From the NCBI RefSeq assembly GCF_014041995.1, contig NZ_CP059492.1:2294001-2358000 (forward strand): a stretch of 64,000 nucleotides of DNA. The letters run 5' to 3'. The number at the start of each line of letters is the position of its first letter. Position 1 is the stretch's first letter. The translations under genes and the position numbers were made by a program. This DNA comes from Changpingibacter yushuensis (GTDB taxonomy: Bacteria > Actinomycetota > Actinomycetes > Actinomycetales > Actinomycetaceae). The notes under the pieces were generated by a model. It made no database searches. It saw only the letters and a list, made by a program, of their open reading frames with translations, and was not told where the DNA came from. Shown here in pieces: positions 1 through 8,243 of the stretch.

Positions 1-16
1 CCTCACGCGTTTCCAT
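1..16 (-). CDS. Possible start of a gene running off the left edge
   Basis: On the minus strand an ATG at 16-14 follows a good ribosome binding site (GGGAGG within 27-21) at short spacing, and the frame stays open to the window edge. Only five codons are visible, so neither the product nor the reality of the gene can be judged. The support is the start signal alone. Confidence 0.3.
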
Positions 17-247
17 TGAGACCTCCCGGATGGTGTGACCCTCATTCTGCCGTGTGGATGATCTCAGATGCGCGGACCATTTGGCTGGCGGACACAATAC
101 CCGGACATAGATTAGGTTCTTGCCATCAACGCTGCAGACGGCGCGGTTGAAGCGCGGCGGGCTGCTGGTGGGAGCGATCAAACATGCGGCTGGCGCCCAG
201 CAAGGCAGCTAGGACCCAGCAAGGCAGCTAAGACCCTGCAAGGCTAG
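17..247. other. Intergenic stretch without a recognised gene
   Basis: Between the possible left-edge gene and the feoC-like gene I see no convincing coding frame. The only clear structure is the 19-bp tandem repeat at 196-250. No strong terminator hairpin for the feo operon is visible here. Confidence 0.5.
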
Positions 248-250
248 CTA
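196..250. repeat. 19-bp tandem repeat, nearly three copies
   Basis: The unit CCCAGCAAGGCAGCTAGGA at 196-214 is followed directly by a copy with one change (215-233) and by a diverged partial copy (234-250). It sits over and just past the 3' end of the feoC-like gene. Function unknown; simple slippage duplication is the default explanation. Confidence 0.8.
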
Positions 251-529
251 CTTCCTGCCTAACCCAACGGTCAACGGGCAACCCGCACAATGAATCCGAG
301 CCTCAACGCTCAGGTCATCCGAGGGAGTGCTACACGCACCCAGCCCAGAGGTACACAGGGTTGTCGCTTCAGTCAGTAGGCCTAAACGCCCGTAGTGGTC
401 CAACATTGTCCGCACGAACACCTCGGACGTCTGGCAACTAACTGCCACAGAATGCACGGTCCCTCCCGCCCGGAGTGCATCAAGCACCCGGGCGGTGAGG
501 GATTGGTGAACGGGAGTTTGCACACTCAC
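248..529 (-). CDS. FeoC-like small winged-helix/cysteine protein
   Basis: A 93-residue protein starting at GTG 529. That GTG overlaps the feoB stop codon as GTGA, so it is probably translationally coupled to feoB. The N-terminal half reads like a small winged helix (ARVLDALRAGG... VRTMLDHYGRLGLLTEA), and the C-terminal part carries scattered cysteines including CAGC. Actinobacterial feo operons often end in a small protein of this design, called FeoC-like, thought to modulate FeoB or sense iron or oxygen. The assignment rests on position, size and gross architecture, not on strong sequence identity. The frame can be extended upstream to 574 inside feoB, but the GTGA overlap makes 529 the likelier start. 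Confidence 0.6.
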   Translation of the reverse strand: MSVQTPVHQSLTARVLDALRAGGTVHSVAVSCQTSEVFVRTMLDHYGRLGLLTEATTLCTSGLGACSTPSDDLSVEARIHCAGCPLTVGLGRK

Positions 530-2751
530 AAGAAGAGCTTTCCAATTTGGAATACACCAACGGCCAGCAACCACGCCACAGCCAATTGCGCGATGACCGC
601 TATCGTGGTGAAGCGTCCGCCAATCAGCTTAGCTTGCTCCGCCACGGTTGCCATGCATGGCGTATAGCTGAGAACAAACACGAGGAACGCAAGGGCCGCC
701 AGTGCCTCATATCCTTCGCCAGCGGAGGTGCTCAGTGAGGTCCGCAGGAGCTGCGGCAGCTTTCCCAAGTTATCGCCGTTATCCTCGGCATCACCAGCAG
801 CCTCTGAGTCAAGGTTGAAGGACGTTACGATTGAGGAAACCACGGTCTCCTTTGCAACGAACCCGGTCATGAGTGCACCGGTCATGTGCCACTCACCAAA
901 GCCTGTGGGAGCGAAGACGGGCTCGAGCACCTGTGCTGTTGCACCGTAGAGCGAATCCTCCATGGCCAGCTCCTGGTCGGCGAACGAATGATCCGAATTG
1001 ACGGGAATCGCCGCCATCAGCCACACCACCATCGTCATGATGACGATGATCTTGCCTGCGCCGGTCACAAAGGTCCACGCGCGCCCCCACGTCAGCTTTG
1101 CCATTACGGCGAGGCGGGGAACTTGGTAGGCGGGGAGCACCAGCATGAGCGGTGCCGCTACCTCATCCTTCGTGATGAAGAACTTGAGGATCCACGCACC
1201 TCCAACAATCAAGAGGATCGAAGTCACGTACATGGCAAACACAACTGTGCCGGCATTGCCAGCAAAGAAGATCTTGCCAATCATGAGGTAGATCGTCAGG
1301 CGCGCAGCACAAGAGGTGTACGGCGTAATCAACGCTGTTACAAGGCGTTGCTTAGCCGAAGGAACAGATCTGGCTGCAGCGAGCGACGGAACATTGCAAC
1401 CAAAGCCGATGATGAGAGGCAGGATAACGCGGCCATCCAGGCCGATCTTGCGCATGAGGCGATCGCCTAGAAAAGCCACGCGCGCCATGTAGCCCGAATC
1501 CTCAAGAATCGAAAGGGCCGCGTAAATAACGAACATGAGCGGGAAGAAGCTGGCCACCACTCCTAGGCCCGTCGCTAGGCCGTTAACCAGCAAAGACTCC
1601 ACCCAGGTGCCGTCGAGATTCGCAACACCCAACAGCCAGATGATGCCATTGGCCAGCGAGAACGCCCCCGCATCAGTAGATGAGAAGACGCCGTCAAACC
1701 AATCCTGAATCGGGCCGACCCACGAACCAGCCATCTGGAAGAGCAGCCACAACAGTGTGAAGAACACTCCGGTTCCGAGCACAGGGTTGAGGAGGAAGCG
1801 ATCCACTTTGTCCGAACGCGAGAGGAAATCTGGCTCAGACTGGCGCGTGTTGCAGGCCCGTTCGACCTCGTCGACCCAACTGAACAAGACCGCCGCGCGG
1901 TCCATCTCAAGCTCGCTTGACCGCTCAACTGGGCCAGCTGGTGCGGCTACGGGAGCCTCGCCTTCGCCAGAACAGCACGTATCCTCACCACCACAACAAC
2001 CACAGCTAGTTGTTTCACCCGTGGACGAGGTGGCCCCCAAGGAACTCTGCGACAAGAGATCACGTGTGTCTACTGTTGCGGCGCATCGGGCCCTAGCTTC
2101 GGTAGCGGCCGCCTGCGAGTAGCCTGGCGCAGTGGGATCCGGGTCCATTCCCTGCACGCGCGGACGCGAGTTGAGCGCCTCTGCAATCATCTGATCCAGA
2201 ACACTGTAATCGGACGTGTTTCGCGGATCGATCGCCATAACGGGGATACCTAGCGCGCTCGCGAGTGCGGCAATATCTACCGTCTCTCCATTCTGCGCGG
2301 CCACGTCAGTCATGGTGACCACGGCGGCCACCGGTTGACCGGTCTGCGCAAGTTGCGCCAACAGGTATAGCGAGCGGGTCATAGACCCACCATCGAGAAC
2401 GGCGAGGATGAGATCAATGCCAATTCCGGCAGCCTCGTCCGTCATGCTGCCGGGCGCGCCAGCCATTGTGTCCGTCACGACCTGCTCATCTGGGCTGGTG
2501 GCCACTAGGGAGTAGGTACCGGGCAGGTCCAGTACGCGCGCGCCGAGTGACTTCCACCGGCCCGACATAACCTGGACAGTGGTTCCCGGCGCGTTAATCA
2601 CGCGTTGGCGAGCACCGGTCACGCGGTTAAACAGCGTGGACTTACCAACGTTCGGGTTTCCTACCAACAGAATCGTGGGAGTCGTGGAGCGCTCGCGTTC
2701 GCTGAGAACTACTTGAGGAGCACCAGACGGGCCGCAGTTGGGGCAACTCAT
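526..2751 (-). CDS. feoB: Ferrous iron transporter FeoB
   Basis: FeoB moves Fe2+ across the cytoplasmic membrane, using an N-terminal G-protein domain fused to a polytopic membrane domain. The 741-residue product shows G1 GNPNVGKST (31-39), the conserved APGTTV switch (about 54-59) and G3 DLPG (75-78). Gate-type membrane segments begin near residue 320. Two oddities stand out. The G4 position, usually NxxD, reads TMTD (146-149). The linker between the G domain and the membrane part carries a cysteine cluster (C250, C252, C253, C259, C260), and the N-terminus has CPNC. The start at ATG 2751 overlaps the feoA stop as ATGA. Co-transcribed with feoA and the feoC-like gene, presumably under DtxR/IdeR control. 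Confidence 0.97.
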   Translation of the reverse strand: MSCPNCGPSGAPQVVLSERERSTTPTILLVGNPNVGKSTLFNRVTGARQRVINAPGTTVQVMSGRWKSLGARVLDLPGTYSLVATSPDEQVVTDTMAGAPGSMTDEAAGIGIDLILAVLDGGSMTRSLYLLAQLAQTGQPVAAVVTMTDVAAQNGETVDIAALASALGIPVMAIDPRNTSDYSVLDQMIAEALNSRPRVQGMDPDPTAPGYSQAAATEARARCAATVDTRDLLSQSSLGATSSTGETTSCGCCGGEDTCCSGEGEAPVAAPAGPVERSSELEMDRAAVLFSWVDEVERACNTRQSEPDFLSRSDKVDRFLLNPVLGTGVFFTLLWLLFQMAGSWVGPIQDWFDGVFSSTDAGAFSLANGIIWLLGVANLDGTWVESLLVNGLATGLGVVASFFPLMFVIYAALSILEDSGYMARVAFLGDRLMRKIGLDGRVILPLIIGFGCNVPSLAAARSVPSAKQRLVTALITPYTSCAARLTIYLMIGKIFFAGNAGTVVFAMYVTSILLIVGGAWILKFFITKDEVAAPLMLVLPAYQVPRLAVMAKLTWGRAWTFVTGAGKIIVIMTMVVWLMAAIPVNSDHSFADQELAMEDSLYGATAQVLEPVFAPTGFGEWHMTGALMTGFVAKETVVSSIVTSFNLDSEAAGDAEDNGDNLGKLPQLLRTSLSTSAGEGYEALAALAFLVFVLSYTPCMATVAEQAKLIGGRFTTIAVIAQLAVAWLLAVGVFQIGKLFL

Positions 2752-2972
2752 GCCAGAACCTCCGCCTCGATGAGACGTGCCGAGCGATGATCCACCGCGA
2801 CTCGGGAACCTGCAACATTAAGAACAACACCACCGAAGCCCGCCTTCTGCGTCACCACGGCCTCGTTGCCTGCCCGCAAGCCAAGTTCCTGCATCCGTAG
2901 CTGGTTCTTGGCCGGAAGGTTGACCTGAGTCAAGCGTAACCGCGTCCGCTTAGGGCATTCGCTGAGTTTCAT
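2748..2972 (-). CDS. feoA: Ferrous iron transport protein A (FeoA)
   Basis: A 74-residue SH3-like cytosolic protein that assists FeoB. ATG 2972 is preferred because AGAGGA lies just upstream and the protein then begins MKLSECPKR, a normal FeoA start; the frame is open further upstream (to 3110), but that part is not FeoA-like. The family pattern around RMQELGLRAGNEAVV is present, and the C-terminus RLIEAEVLA is typical. The stop overlaps the feoB start by four bases, so FeoA and FeoB should be made together. Confidence 0.93.
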   Translation of the reverse strand: MKLSECPKRTRLRLTQVNLPAKNQLRMQELGLRAGNEAVVTQKAGFGGVVLNVAGSRVAVDHRSARLIEAEVLA

Positions 2973-3052
2973 GGGTCCTCTAATGAAGTAATGGAAGTGA
3001 TGGCGCCTCGCTGAAACACATTGGCACGGGCACCACATTTGTCCTACAGAAG

Positions 3053-3071
3053 TTAGGTTAGCCTTATCTAT
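3053..3071 (-). promoter_or_regulatory. DtxR/IdeR-type iron box upstream of feoA
   Basis: The 19-mer TTAGGTTAGCCTTATCTAT matches the actinobacterial DtxR/IdeR consensus TTAGGTTAGSCTAACCTAA at 16 of 19 positions. It lies about 80 bp upstream of the feoA start, where an iron-loaded repressor would block transcription. Assignment by consensus match; binding is not shown by sequence alone. Confidence 0.8.
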
Positions 3072-3243
3072 CTCCAATTCCACGCCGAGGACCTTGCGAA
3101 ATTGGCTCATTGGACTAGATCAAGTGGCTATCCCCGCCAATTCGGGACTTTGTCCCTAGAACGAAGCACCCAAAAAGCAGCGGCGAAGGAGCTCCGGAGA
3201 CCCCCTCGCCGCAACACAGTTAACTCCGCCACACTTGTGTCAC

Positions 3244-3294
3244 ATGCTGGGAGGGTTGGAACTGGAAATCTTCCAGTTCCAACCCTCCCAGCAT
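3244..3294 (-). terminator. 24-bp perfect stem terminator after ppdK
   Basis: Arms 3244-3267 and 3271-3294 are perfectly complementary with a 3-nt loop. The structure begins 37 nt past the ppdK stop. It also insulates the iron-regulated feo promoter from read-through. The stem is unusually long for an intrinsic terminator and lacks an obvious T-run. Confidence 0.8.
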
Positions 3295-3330
3295 GGCATA
3301 TCCGCGAAATACCGCGCCTAGACGGCAACC

Positions 3331-6045
3331 CTAGGCATTGGTTACATCATTGGAGATCGCTGCGCGGCCAGCCTCCAGGCGAGCCACCGGAACTCGGAAC
3401 GGAGAGCAGGAGACGTAATCGATGCCCACCGAGTCGAAGAAGTGGATGGAGAGCGGATCGCCGCCGTGCTCACCACACACACCGCAGTGCAGATCGGGTT
3501 TTGTAGAACGCCCCTTCTGTACCCCGAGCTCCACGAGCTGCCCCACTCCGTGCATATCGATAGTCTCAAATGGAGAAACACCGAAGATTGCGTTGTCGAA
3601 GTACTCGTTGAAGAAGGACGCCTCGACGTCGTCTCGCGAGAATCCCCATGTGGTCTGGGTCAGATCGTTGGTACCAAATGAGAAGAAGTCGGATTCTTCG
3701 GCGATATCCTCTGCCGTCATCGCAGCACGCGGCAGCTCGATCATGTTGCCGATCGGAAGCGAGAGTTCCACGCCGCTGGCCTGCGAAACCTCCGCGATGA
3801 TCTGTTCGGCTTCGTCACGAACAATCTGCAACTCACGCACTGAGCCGATGAGTGGAACCATGATTTCCGGCCTAGGGTCTAGTCCCTGCCGCTTGCATTC
3901 CAAGCATGCTTCAGCGATTGCCCGGATCTGAAGCTGGAACAGTCCCGGAATCTTCAACCCAAGGCGCACTCCACGCAGCCCGAGCATCGGATTCTGTTCA
4001 TGATTGGCACGGACGGCCGCCAGGATCTTGCGGTCATGTGCCGTGACCTCTTCGCCTGTAGCTTCCTTAACTGCCAGTTGCGCCGTGAGTTCGGTCAGGT
4101 CTGGCAGGAACTCGTGAAGGGGCGGATCAATGAGGCGCACCGTGACAGGCAGGCCGTCCATGGCGCTGAAAATTCCCACGAAGTCGGACGTCTGAAGTGG
4201 TACCAATGCGTCGAACGCTTCCTGGCGCTCGTCGTCGGTATCGGCCAAAATCACTGCCTCAATGAGCTTGCGGCGGTCACCAAGGAACATGTGTTCTGTG
4301 CGGCACAGCCCAATGCCCTGCGCGCCGAAGTCGCGAGCGCGTTCCGCGTCCTCCGGGTTGTCCGCGTTCGCACGAACATCCAAACGGCGCTTGGAATCGG
4401 CATGGGTGAGAATCCGGTCCACGGCCTTCACCAGTTCCTGGGTGTCCTCATCAATCGAGGCAGCAAGGCCCGCTTCGAGTCCATGAGAAATGTAGGTCAT
4501 GACGGGCGAATCCACCACAGGGACGTCGCCTTCAAAGACCTGACCAGAGGTGCCATCAATTGCGATGACAGTTCCTGCGGTGAATGTGCGGTTGATCGAC
4601 TTCACGTGGACAGTGCCAGCAGCCTCATCCACAATGAGGTCTTCAGCACCCACCACACAGCACCTACCCATACCACGTGCAACAACGGCTGCATGGGAGG
4701 TCTTGCCGCCCCGCGCCGTCAGGACGCCCGCAGCGGCAACCATGCCCGCCAGATCGTCAGGGTTGGTTTCGCGGCGAACCAGAATAACGCTCGCACCGGC
4801 CTGTGTACGCTCTAGGGCTTGTTGGTTGTTGAGCACGATTTCGCCGACGGCGGCGCCAGGAGACGCTGGCATTCCGCGCGTGAGTACCGTCTTGTGCGCA
4901 TCGCGGTCGAACTGCGGGAACAACAGCGACGTGAGCTGTTCGCCAGTCACGCGAGTTACCGCTTCATCCGTGGTGATGAGCCGTTCGTCTACAAGCTGTG
5001 CTGCCACGCGGAAAGCCGCAGCCGGAGTACGCTTACCCACTCGCGTCTGCAACATCCACAGCTTGCCTTGCTGGATCGTGAACTCGATATCGCACAGATC
5101 GCGGTAGTGGGTCTCCAACTTGGTCATGATTGCCCGAAGCTCGTCGTAGGAGGTTGAGTCAAGCCGCTGCAGATCAGCGAGCGAAAGCGTGTTACGGATT
5201 CCGGCTACCACGTCTTCGCCTTGCGCGTTTACCAAGTAATCGCCGTACACGCCCGAATGGCCCGTGGAAGGATCACGTGTGAAGCACACGCCTGTGCCGG
5301 ACGTGTCCCCCATGTTTCCGAACACCATGGTGCAGATGTTGACGGCCGTACCCAAATCGTGAGGAATGCGCTCGCGGCGGCGGTAGATGCGCGCTCTATC
5401 TGTGTTCCATGAACGGAAGACAGCCTCAACGGCAAGGTCCATCTGCTTGCGAGGGTCCTGTGGGAAATCCTCGCCAGTAGCATCCTTGACAATCTGCTTG
5501 TACTCCACCACCAATGCCTTGAGATCCTCAGTGGTCATGTCAAGGTCACCGGAGTAGTTGTTCTTCTGCTGAAGTCCATGTAGCGCATCGGCAAAGAGAT
5601 CGCCGTCGATATCCAACACGGTCTTGCCGAACATCTGGATCAACCGGCGGTAGGAATCCCACGCGAACCGGTCATTGCCAGATTGCTGGGCTAAGCCCTC
5701 AACAGACTGGTCATTCAAACCGATGTTCAGCACCGTTTCCATCATTCCGGGCATCGAGAACTTAGCACCGGAACGTACGGAAACAAGAAGTGGGTCAGTC
5801 GGATCGCCCAACTGCTTACCCATATCTGCTTCGACTTTCCGAAGGTGCGCTGTCACTTCTACATCGAGAGTCTCAGGGGTTTCGCCTGCTTCGAGATATG
5901 CACGGCAAGCTTCCGTAGTAATGGTGAACCCCGGAGGGACAGGGAGTCCTAGATGGACCATCTCGGCCAAGTTGGCACCTTTGCCACCGAGAAGGTCCTT
6001 CATGTCACGGTTACCCTCGAGGAATGAATAGACATACTTAGTCAT
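3331..6045 (-). CDS. ppdK: Pyruvate, phosphate dikinase
   Basis: Interconverts pyruvate + ATP + Pi and phosphoenolpyruvate + AMP + PPi. The 904-residue length is standard. The N-terminal ATP-grasp region begins GGKGANLAEM (20-29). The phosphohistidine motif GGKTSH places the swivelling catalytic histidine at H451, with the regulatory threonine at T449. The C-terminal PEP/pyruvate barrel ends with the LHCGVCGEHGGDP segment carrying the catalytic cysteine. The start has GGAGGA eight bases upstream. No PPDK regulatory kinase gene is adjacent. With enzyme I nearby, the enzyme bears on the PEP/pyruvate balance of the cell. Confidence 0.97.
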   Translation of the reverse strand: MTKYVYSFLEGNRDMKDLLGGKGANLAEMVHLGLPVPPGFTITTEACRAYLEAGETPETLDVEVTAHLRKVEADMGKQLGDPTDPLLVSVRSGAKFSMPGMMETVLNIGLNDQSVEGLAQQSGNDRFAWDSYRRLIQMFGKTVLDIDGDLFADALHGLQQKNNYSGDLDMTTEDLKALVVEYKQIVKDATGEDFPQDPRKQMDLAVEAVFRSWNTDRARIYRRRERIPHDLGTAVNICTMVFGNMGDTSGTGVCFTRDPSTGHSGVYGDYLVNAQGEDVVAGIRNTLSLADLQRLDSTSYDELRAIMTKLETHYRDLCDIEFTIQQGKLWMLQTRVGKRTPAAAFRVAAQLVDERLITTDEAVTRVTGEQLTSLLFPQFDRDAHKTVLTRGMPASPGAAVGEIVLNNQQALERTQAGASVILVRRETNPDDLAGMVAAAGVLTARGGKTSHAAVVARGMGRCCVVGAEDLIVDEAAGTVHVKSINRTFTAGTVIAIDGTSGQVFEGDVPVVDSPVMTYISHGLEAGLAASIDEDTQELVKAVDRILTHADSKRRLDVRANADNPEDAERARDFGAQGIGLCRTEHMFLGDRRKLIEAVILADTDDERQEAFDALVPLQTSDFVGIFSAMDGLPVTVRLIDPPLHEFLPDLTELTAQLAVKEATGEEVTAHDRKILAAVRANHEQNPMLGLRGVRLGLKIPGLFQLQIRAIAEACLECKRQGLDPRPEIMVPLIGSVRELQIVRDEAEQIIAEVSQASGVELSLPIGNMIELPRAAMTAEDIAEESDFFSFGTNDLTQTTWGFSRDDVEASFFNEYFDNAIFGVSPFETIDMHGVGQLVELGVQKGRSTKPDLHCGVCGEHGGDPLSIHFFDSVGIDYVSCSPFRVPVARLEAGRAAISNDVTNA

Positions 6046-6215
6046 GTGAAGCGTCCTCCATTGGAGCTGCTGTGTACTGTCTGCGGCCTGCGGCCAACAC
6101 TAAGGCTAACATCACACTTAGGTCCCACGTGACAATCACTACACTTCTCGCCTATGGACTTTCAGCCTCTCATCCCACGTAGGTCTTAACTCATGACCGG
6201 CGAGCCATACCTCTG

Positions 6216-6252
6216 GGTGGCCCGCTTGCTCCTCCAGGTGGCCCGCTTGCTC
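6216..6252. repeat. 16-bp direct repeat upstream of ppdK
   Basis: GGTGGCCCGCTTGCTC occurs at 6216-6231 and 6237-6252, a 21-bp period (about two helical turns), between the ppdK promoter region and the fhs terminator. It could be a tandem regulator site or a chance duplication. The rest of the 6046-6368 gap holds only the fhs terminator. Confidence 0.7.
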
Positions 6253-6289
6253 ATCTTCACCTCGTTCATCTAGCTACTTGCAGCAAAAA

Positions 6290-6324
6290 GTTGGCACACC
6301 CGCATGACGTGCGGGTGTGCCAAC
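6290..6324 (-). terminator. Rho-independent terminator of fhs
   Basis: A 15-bp perfect stem (6290-6304 with 6310-6324) with a 5-nt loop. In the minus direction it is followed by CTTTTTG, a T-run. It lies 45 nt past the fhs stop and is a textbook intrinsic terminator. Confidence 0.92.
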
Positions 6325-6368
6325 TCCGGCGAACTCAGCAGCCTTCTCGCCGCGCGACAACCTCTACA

Positions 6369-8042
6369 TCAGTGCATTCCTGATATCACTCCATTGGCGC
6401 TGACCGAGATGTCGCACGCCGATGGCCGCTTGGGCAAACCAGGCATTGTCATGATCGAACCCGAAATAAGCACAACGAATCCCGCACCAGCCGAGAGCCT
6501 CACCTCGCGGATGTTCACCTCGAAGTCCTCAGGAGCTCCAAGTGCCCGGGCATCGGTTGAGAAGGAGTACTGGGTCTTCGCGATACATACGGGCGCCTTT
6601 CCCCAACCTTCTGCCTCGAGCCGCGCCAACTCGCGCGCGGCTGCTGCCGTGAAGGAAACCGTGGAACCCCCATACACCCGCTGCACCACAGCTTGCGCTT
6701 TGCCTGCTAGCGACGCATCGTCGTCGTAGCAATACGTGGTGTGGCTGGGGACTTCTAGGGCTGAAACAACAGCGCGGGCCAAATCCTGTGCCCCCTCACC
6801 ACCACGTCCGAAATGGTTGGAGAGAACCACATCGACCCCGCGTTTGAACATCGCGGCCTCAATGGCTTCGATCTCCGCCGGCGAATCCTGTGCGAACTGG
6901 TTGATCGCAACCAGAACGTGTTGTCCAAACACCTTCTGAAGGTTTGATACGTGGCGGTCGAGGTTGGTTAAACCGGCCTCGAGCCGAGCCACGTTTGGGG
7001 TCCCAAGATCTTCCAGCGCCATTCCACCGTGGTACTTGAGCGCCCTGACGGTGGCAACGATAACGGTCAGATCCGGCTCGAGGCCCGTTTGGCGTGAAAC
7101 GATATCCACGAACTTCTCGGCTCCCAGATCGGCTCCGAAACCGGCTTCAGTGACCACAACATCGCCCAGTTTGAGCGCCGCATCAGTCGCGATCACTGAG
7201 TTGGCACCGTGGGCGATATTTGCAAAGGGACCGCCATGGACAAAGGCTGGGGTGCCCTCCAGGGTCTGCACAAGGTTGGGCGCGAGCGCATCACGCAGCA
7301 CCACCGTCAACGCGCCGCCCGCTTCTAGGTCTGCCACGGTAACAGGGGTGTTCTGGCTGGAACGCCCCACCACGATGCGGTTGAGGCGCTCCCCTAGATC
7401 CTCAAGTGACGTCGCCATACAGAAGGTGGCCATGATTTGGCTAGCCGCGGTGATATCGAAGCCTGATTCGCGAGGAACTCCGCCGGTGCGTCCGCCCAAT
7501 CCGACGACGACGTCGCGCAGCGCACGGTCATTGACGTCCATTGCGCGGCGAATCGTGACTGTACGTGGATCGATGTCAACTGTTGCGAAGTGAAGTGCGT
7601 TGTCCACCATTGCGGCCAGAAGATTGTTGGCCTCCGCAATCGCAGCGAAATCGCCGGTGAAGTGCAGGTTTATCTCTGCGTCAGGAATAAGTGAAGCCTT
7701 GCCTCCGCCGGTTGCGCCGCCTTTTATGCCAAAGACGGGACCCATGGACGGCTCGCGGAGGGCGAGGACTGAACGGGTCCCGATGTGGCGGAGGCCATCT
7801 GCCAGACCGATGGAGGTGGTGGTCTTACCTTCACCTGCGGGTGTTGGCGAAATGGCGGTCACCAAAACCAGCTTGGCCTGCGGGTTTCTTTCAAGCCCCT
7901 CAAGGTACTGAAGATCGATCTTGGCCTTGTCGTGCCCGTAGCGGAGCACTGCTGAGTGGGGTATGCCGAGGCCTTCGGCAATCTGCGAGATAGGGAGACC
8001 GGACGGAGCACTGTTCCTCGAAGCATTCAACACACCACTCAT
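6369..8042 (-). CDS. fhs: Formate-tetrahydrofolate ligase
   Basis: Joins formate to tetrahydrofolate with ATP to give 10-formyl-THF for purine synthesis and one-carbon metabolism. The product has 557 residues, the usual size. The family start pattern IAEGLGI...YGHDKAKI (21-42) and the P-loop-like TPTPAGEGKTTTSIGL-type segment (about 67-80) are clear, as is the NFGRGGEGA-like region in the C-terminal half. The start ATG 8042 has no Shine-Dalgarno sequence and lies only 8 nt beyond a 17-bp perfect stem-loop, so the mRNA is either nearly leaderless or the structure controls initiation. No better in-frame start is available. Confidence 0.95.
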   Translation of the reverse strand: MSGVLNASRNSAPSGLPISQIAEGLGIPHSAVLRYGHDKAKIDLQYLEGLERNPQAKLVLVTAISPTPAGEGKTTTSIGLADGLRHIGTRSVLALREPSMGPVFGIKGGATGGGKASLIPDAEINLHFTGDFAAIAEANNLLAAMVDNALHFATVDIDPRTVTIRRAMDVNDRALRDVVVGLGGRTGGVPRESGFDITAASQIMATFCMATSLEDLGERLNRIVVGRSSQNTPVTVADLEAGGALTVVLRDALAPNLVQTLEGTPAFVHGGPFANIAHGANSVIATDAALKLGDVVVTEAGFGADLGAEKFVDIVSRQTGLEPDLTVIVATVRALKYHGGMALEDLGTPNVARLEAGLTNLDRHVSNLQKVFGQHVLVAINQFAQDSPAEIEAIEAAMFKRGVDVVLSNHFGRGGEGAQDLARAVVSALEVPSHTTYCYDDDASLAGKAQAVVQRVYGGSTVSFTAAAARELARLEAEGWGKAPVCIAKTQYSFSTDARALGAPEDFEVNIREVRLSAGAGFVVLISGSIMTMPGLPKRPSACDISVSANGVISGMH

Positions 8043-8050
8043 GCTAGAGA

Positions 8051-8096
8051 ATCCGAGGGGGAACTGGCGAAGGTATTCACCAGTTCCCCCTCGGAT
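8051..8096 (-). terminator. 17-bp perfect stem between ptsI and fhs
   Basis: Arms 8051-8067 and 8080-8096 pair perfectly around a 12-nt loop. It lies downstream of the ptsI stop (8244) and only 8 nt upstream of the fhs ATG. The primary reading is terminator of ptsI, but the position also makes it the potential 5' structure of fhs mRNA. Confidence 0.75.
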
Positions 8097-8243
8097 GTAC
8101 TCATCGTGGGCCGCGTTCGTTACCTGTTGTGCGCGAGCCTATGTGGGCGGCTGCCGCATATACCAGCCCCTACACGTACCGGCTGCCACGCGTACCCGTT
8201 GTTATGCGTTACTGACAGCACGCAGTCACATGCACCCAGCAGC

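Noticed and set aside
4000-4815. A 271-codon frame antisense to ppdK
   Set aside because: It mirrors third-codon G/C bias of ppdK, shows no domain and no ribosome site. The minus-strand protein is unmistakable.
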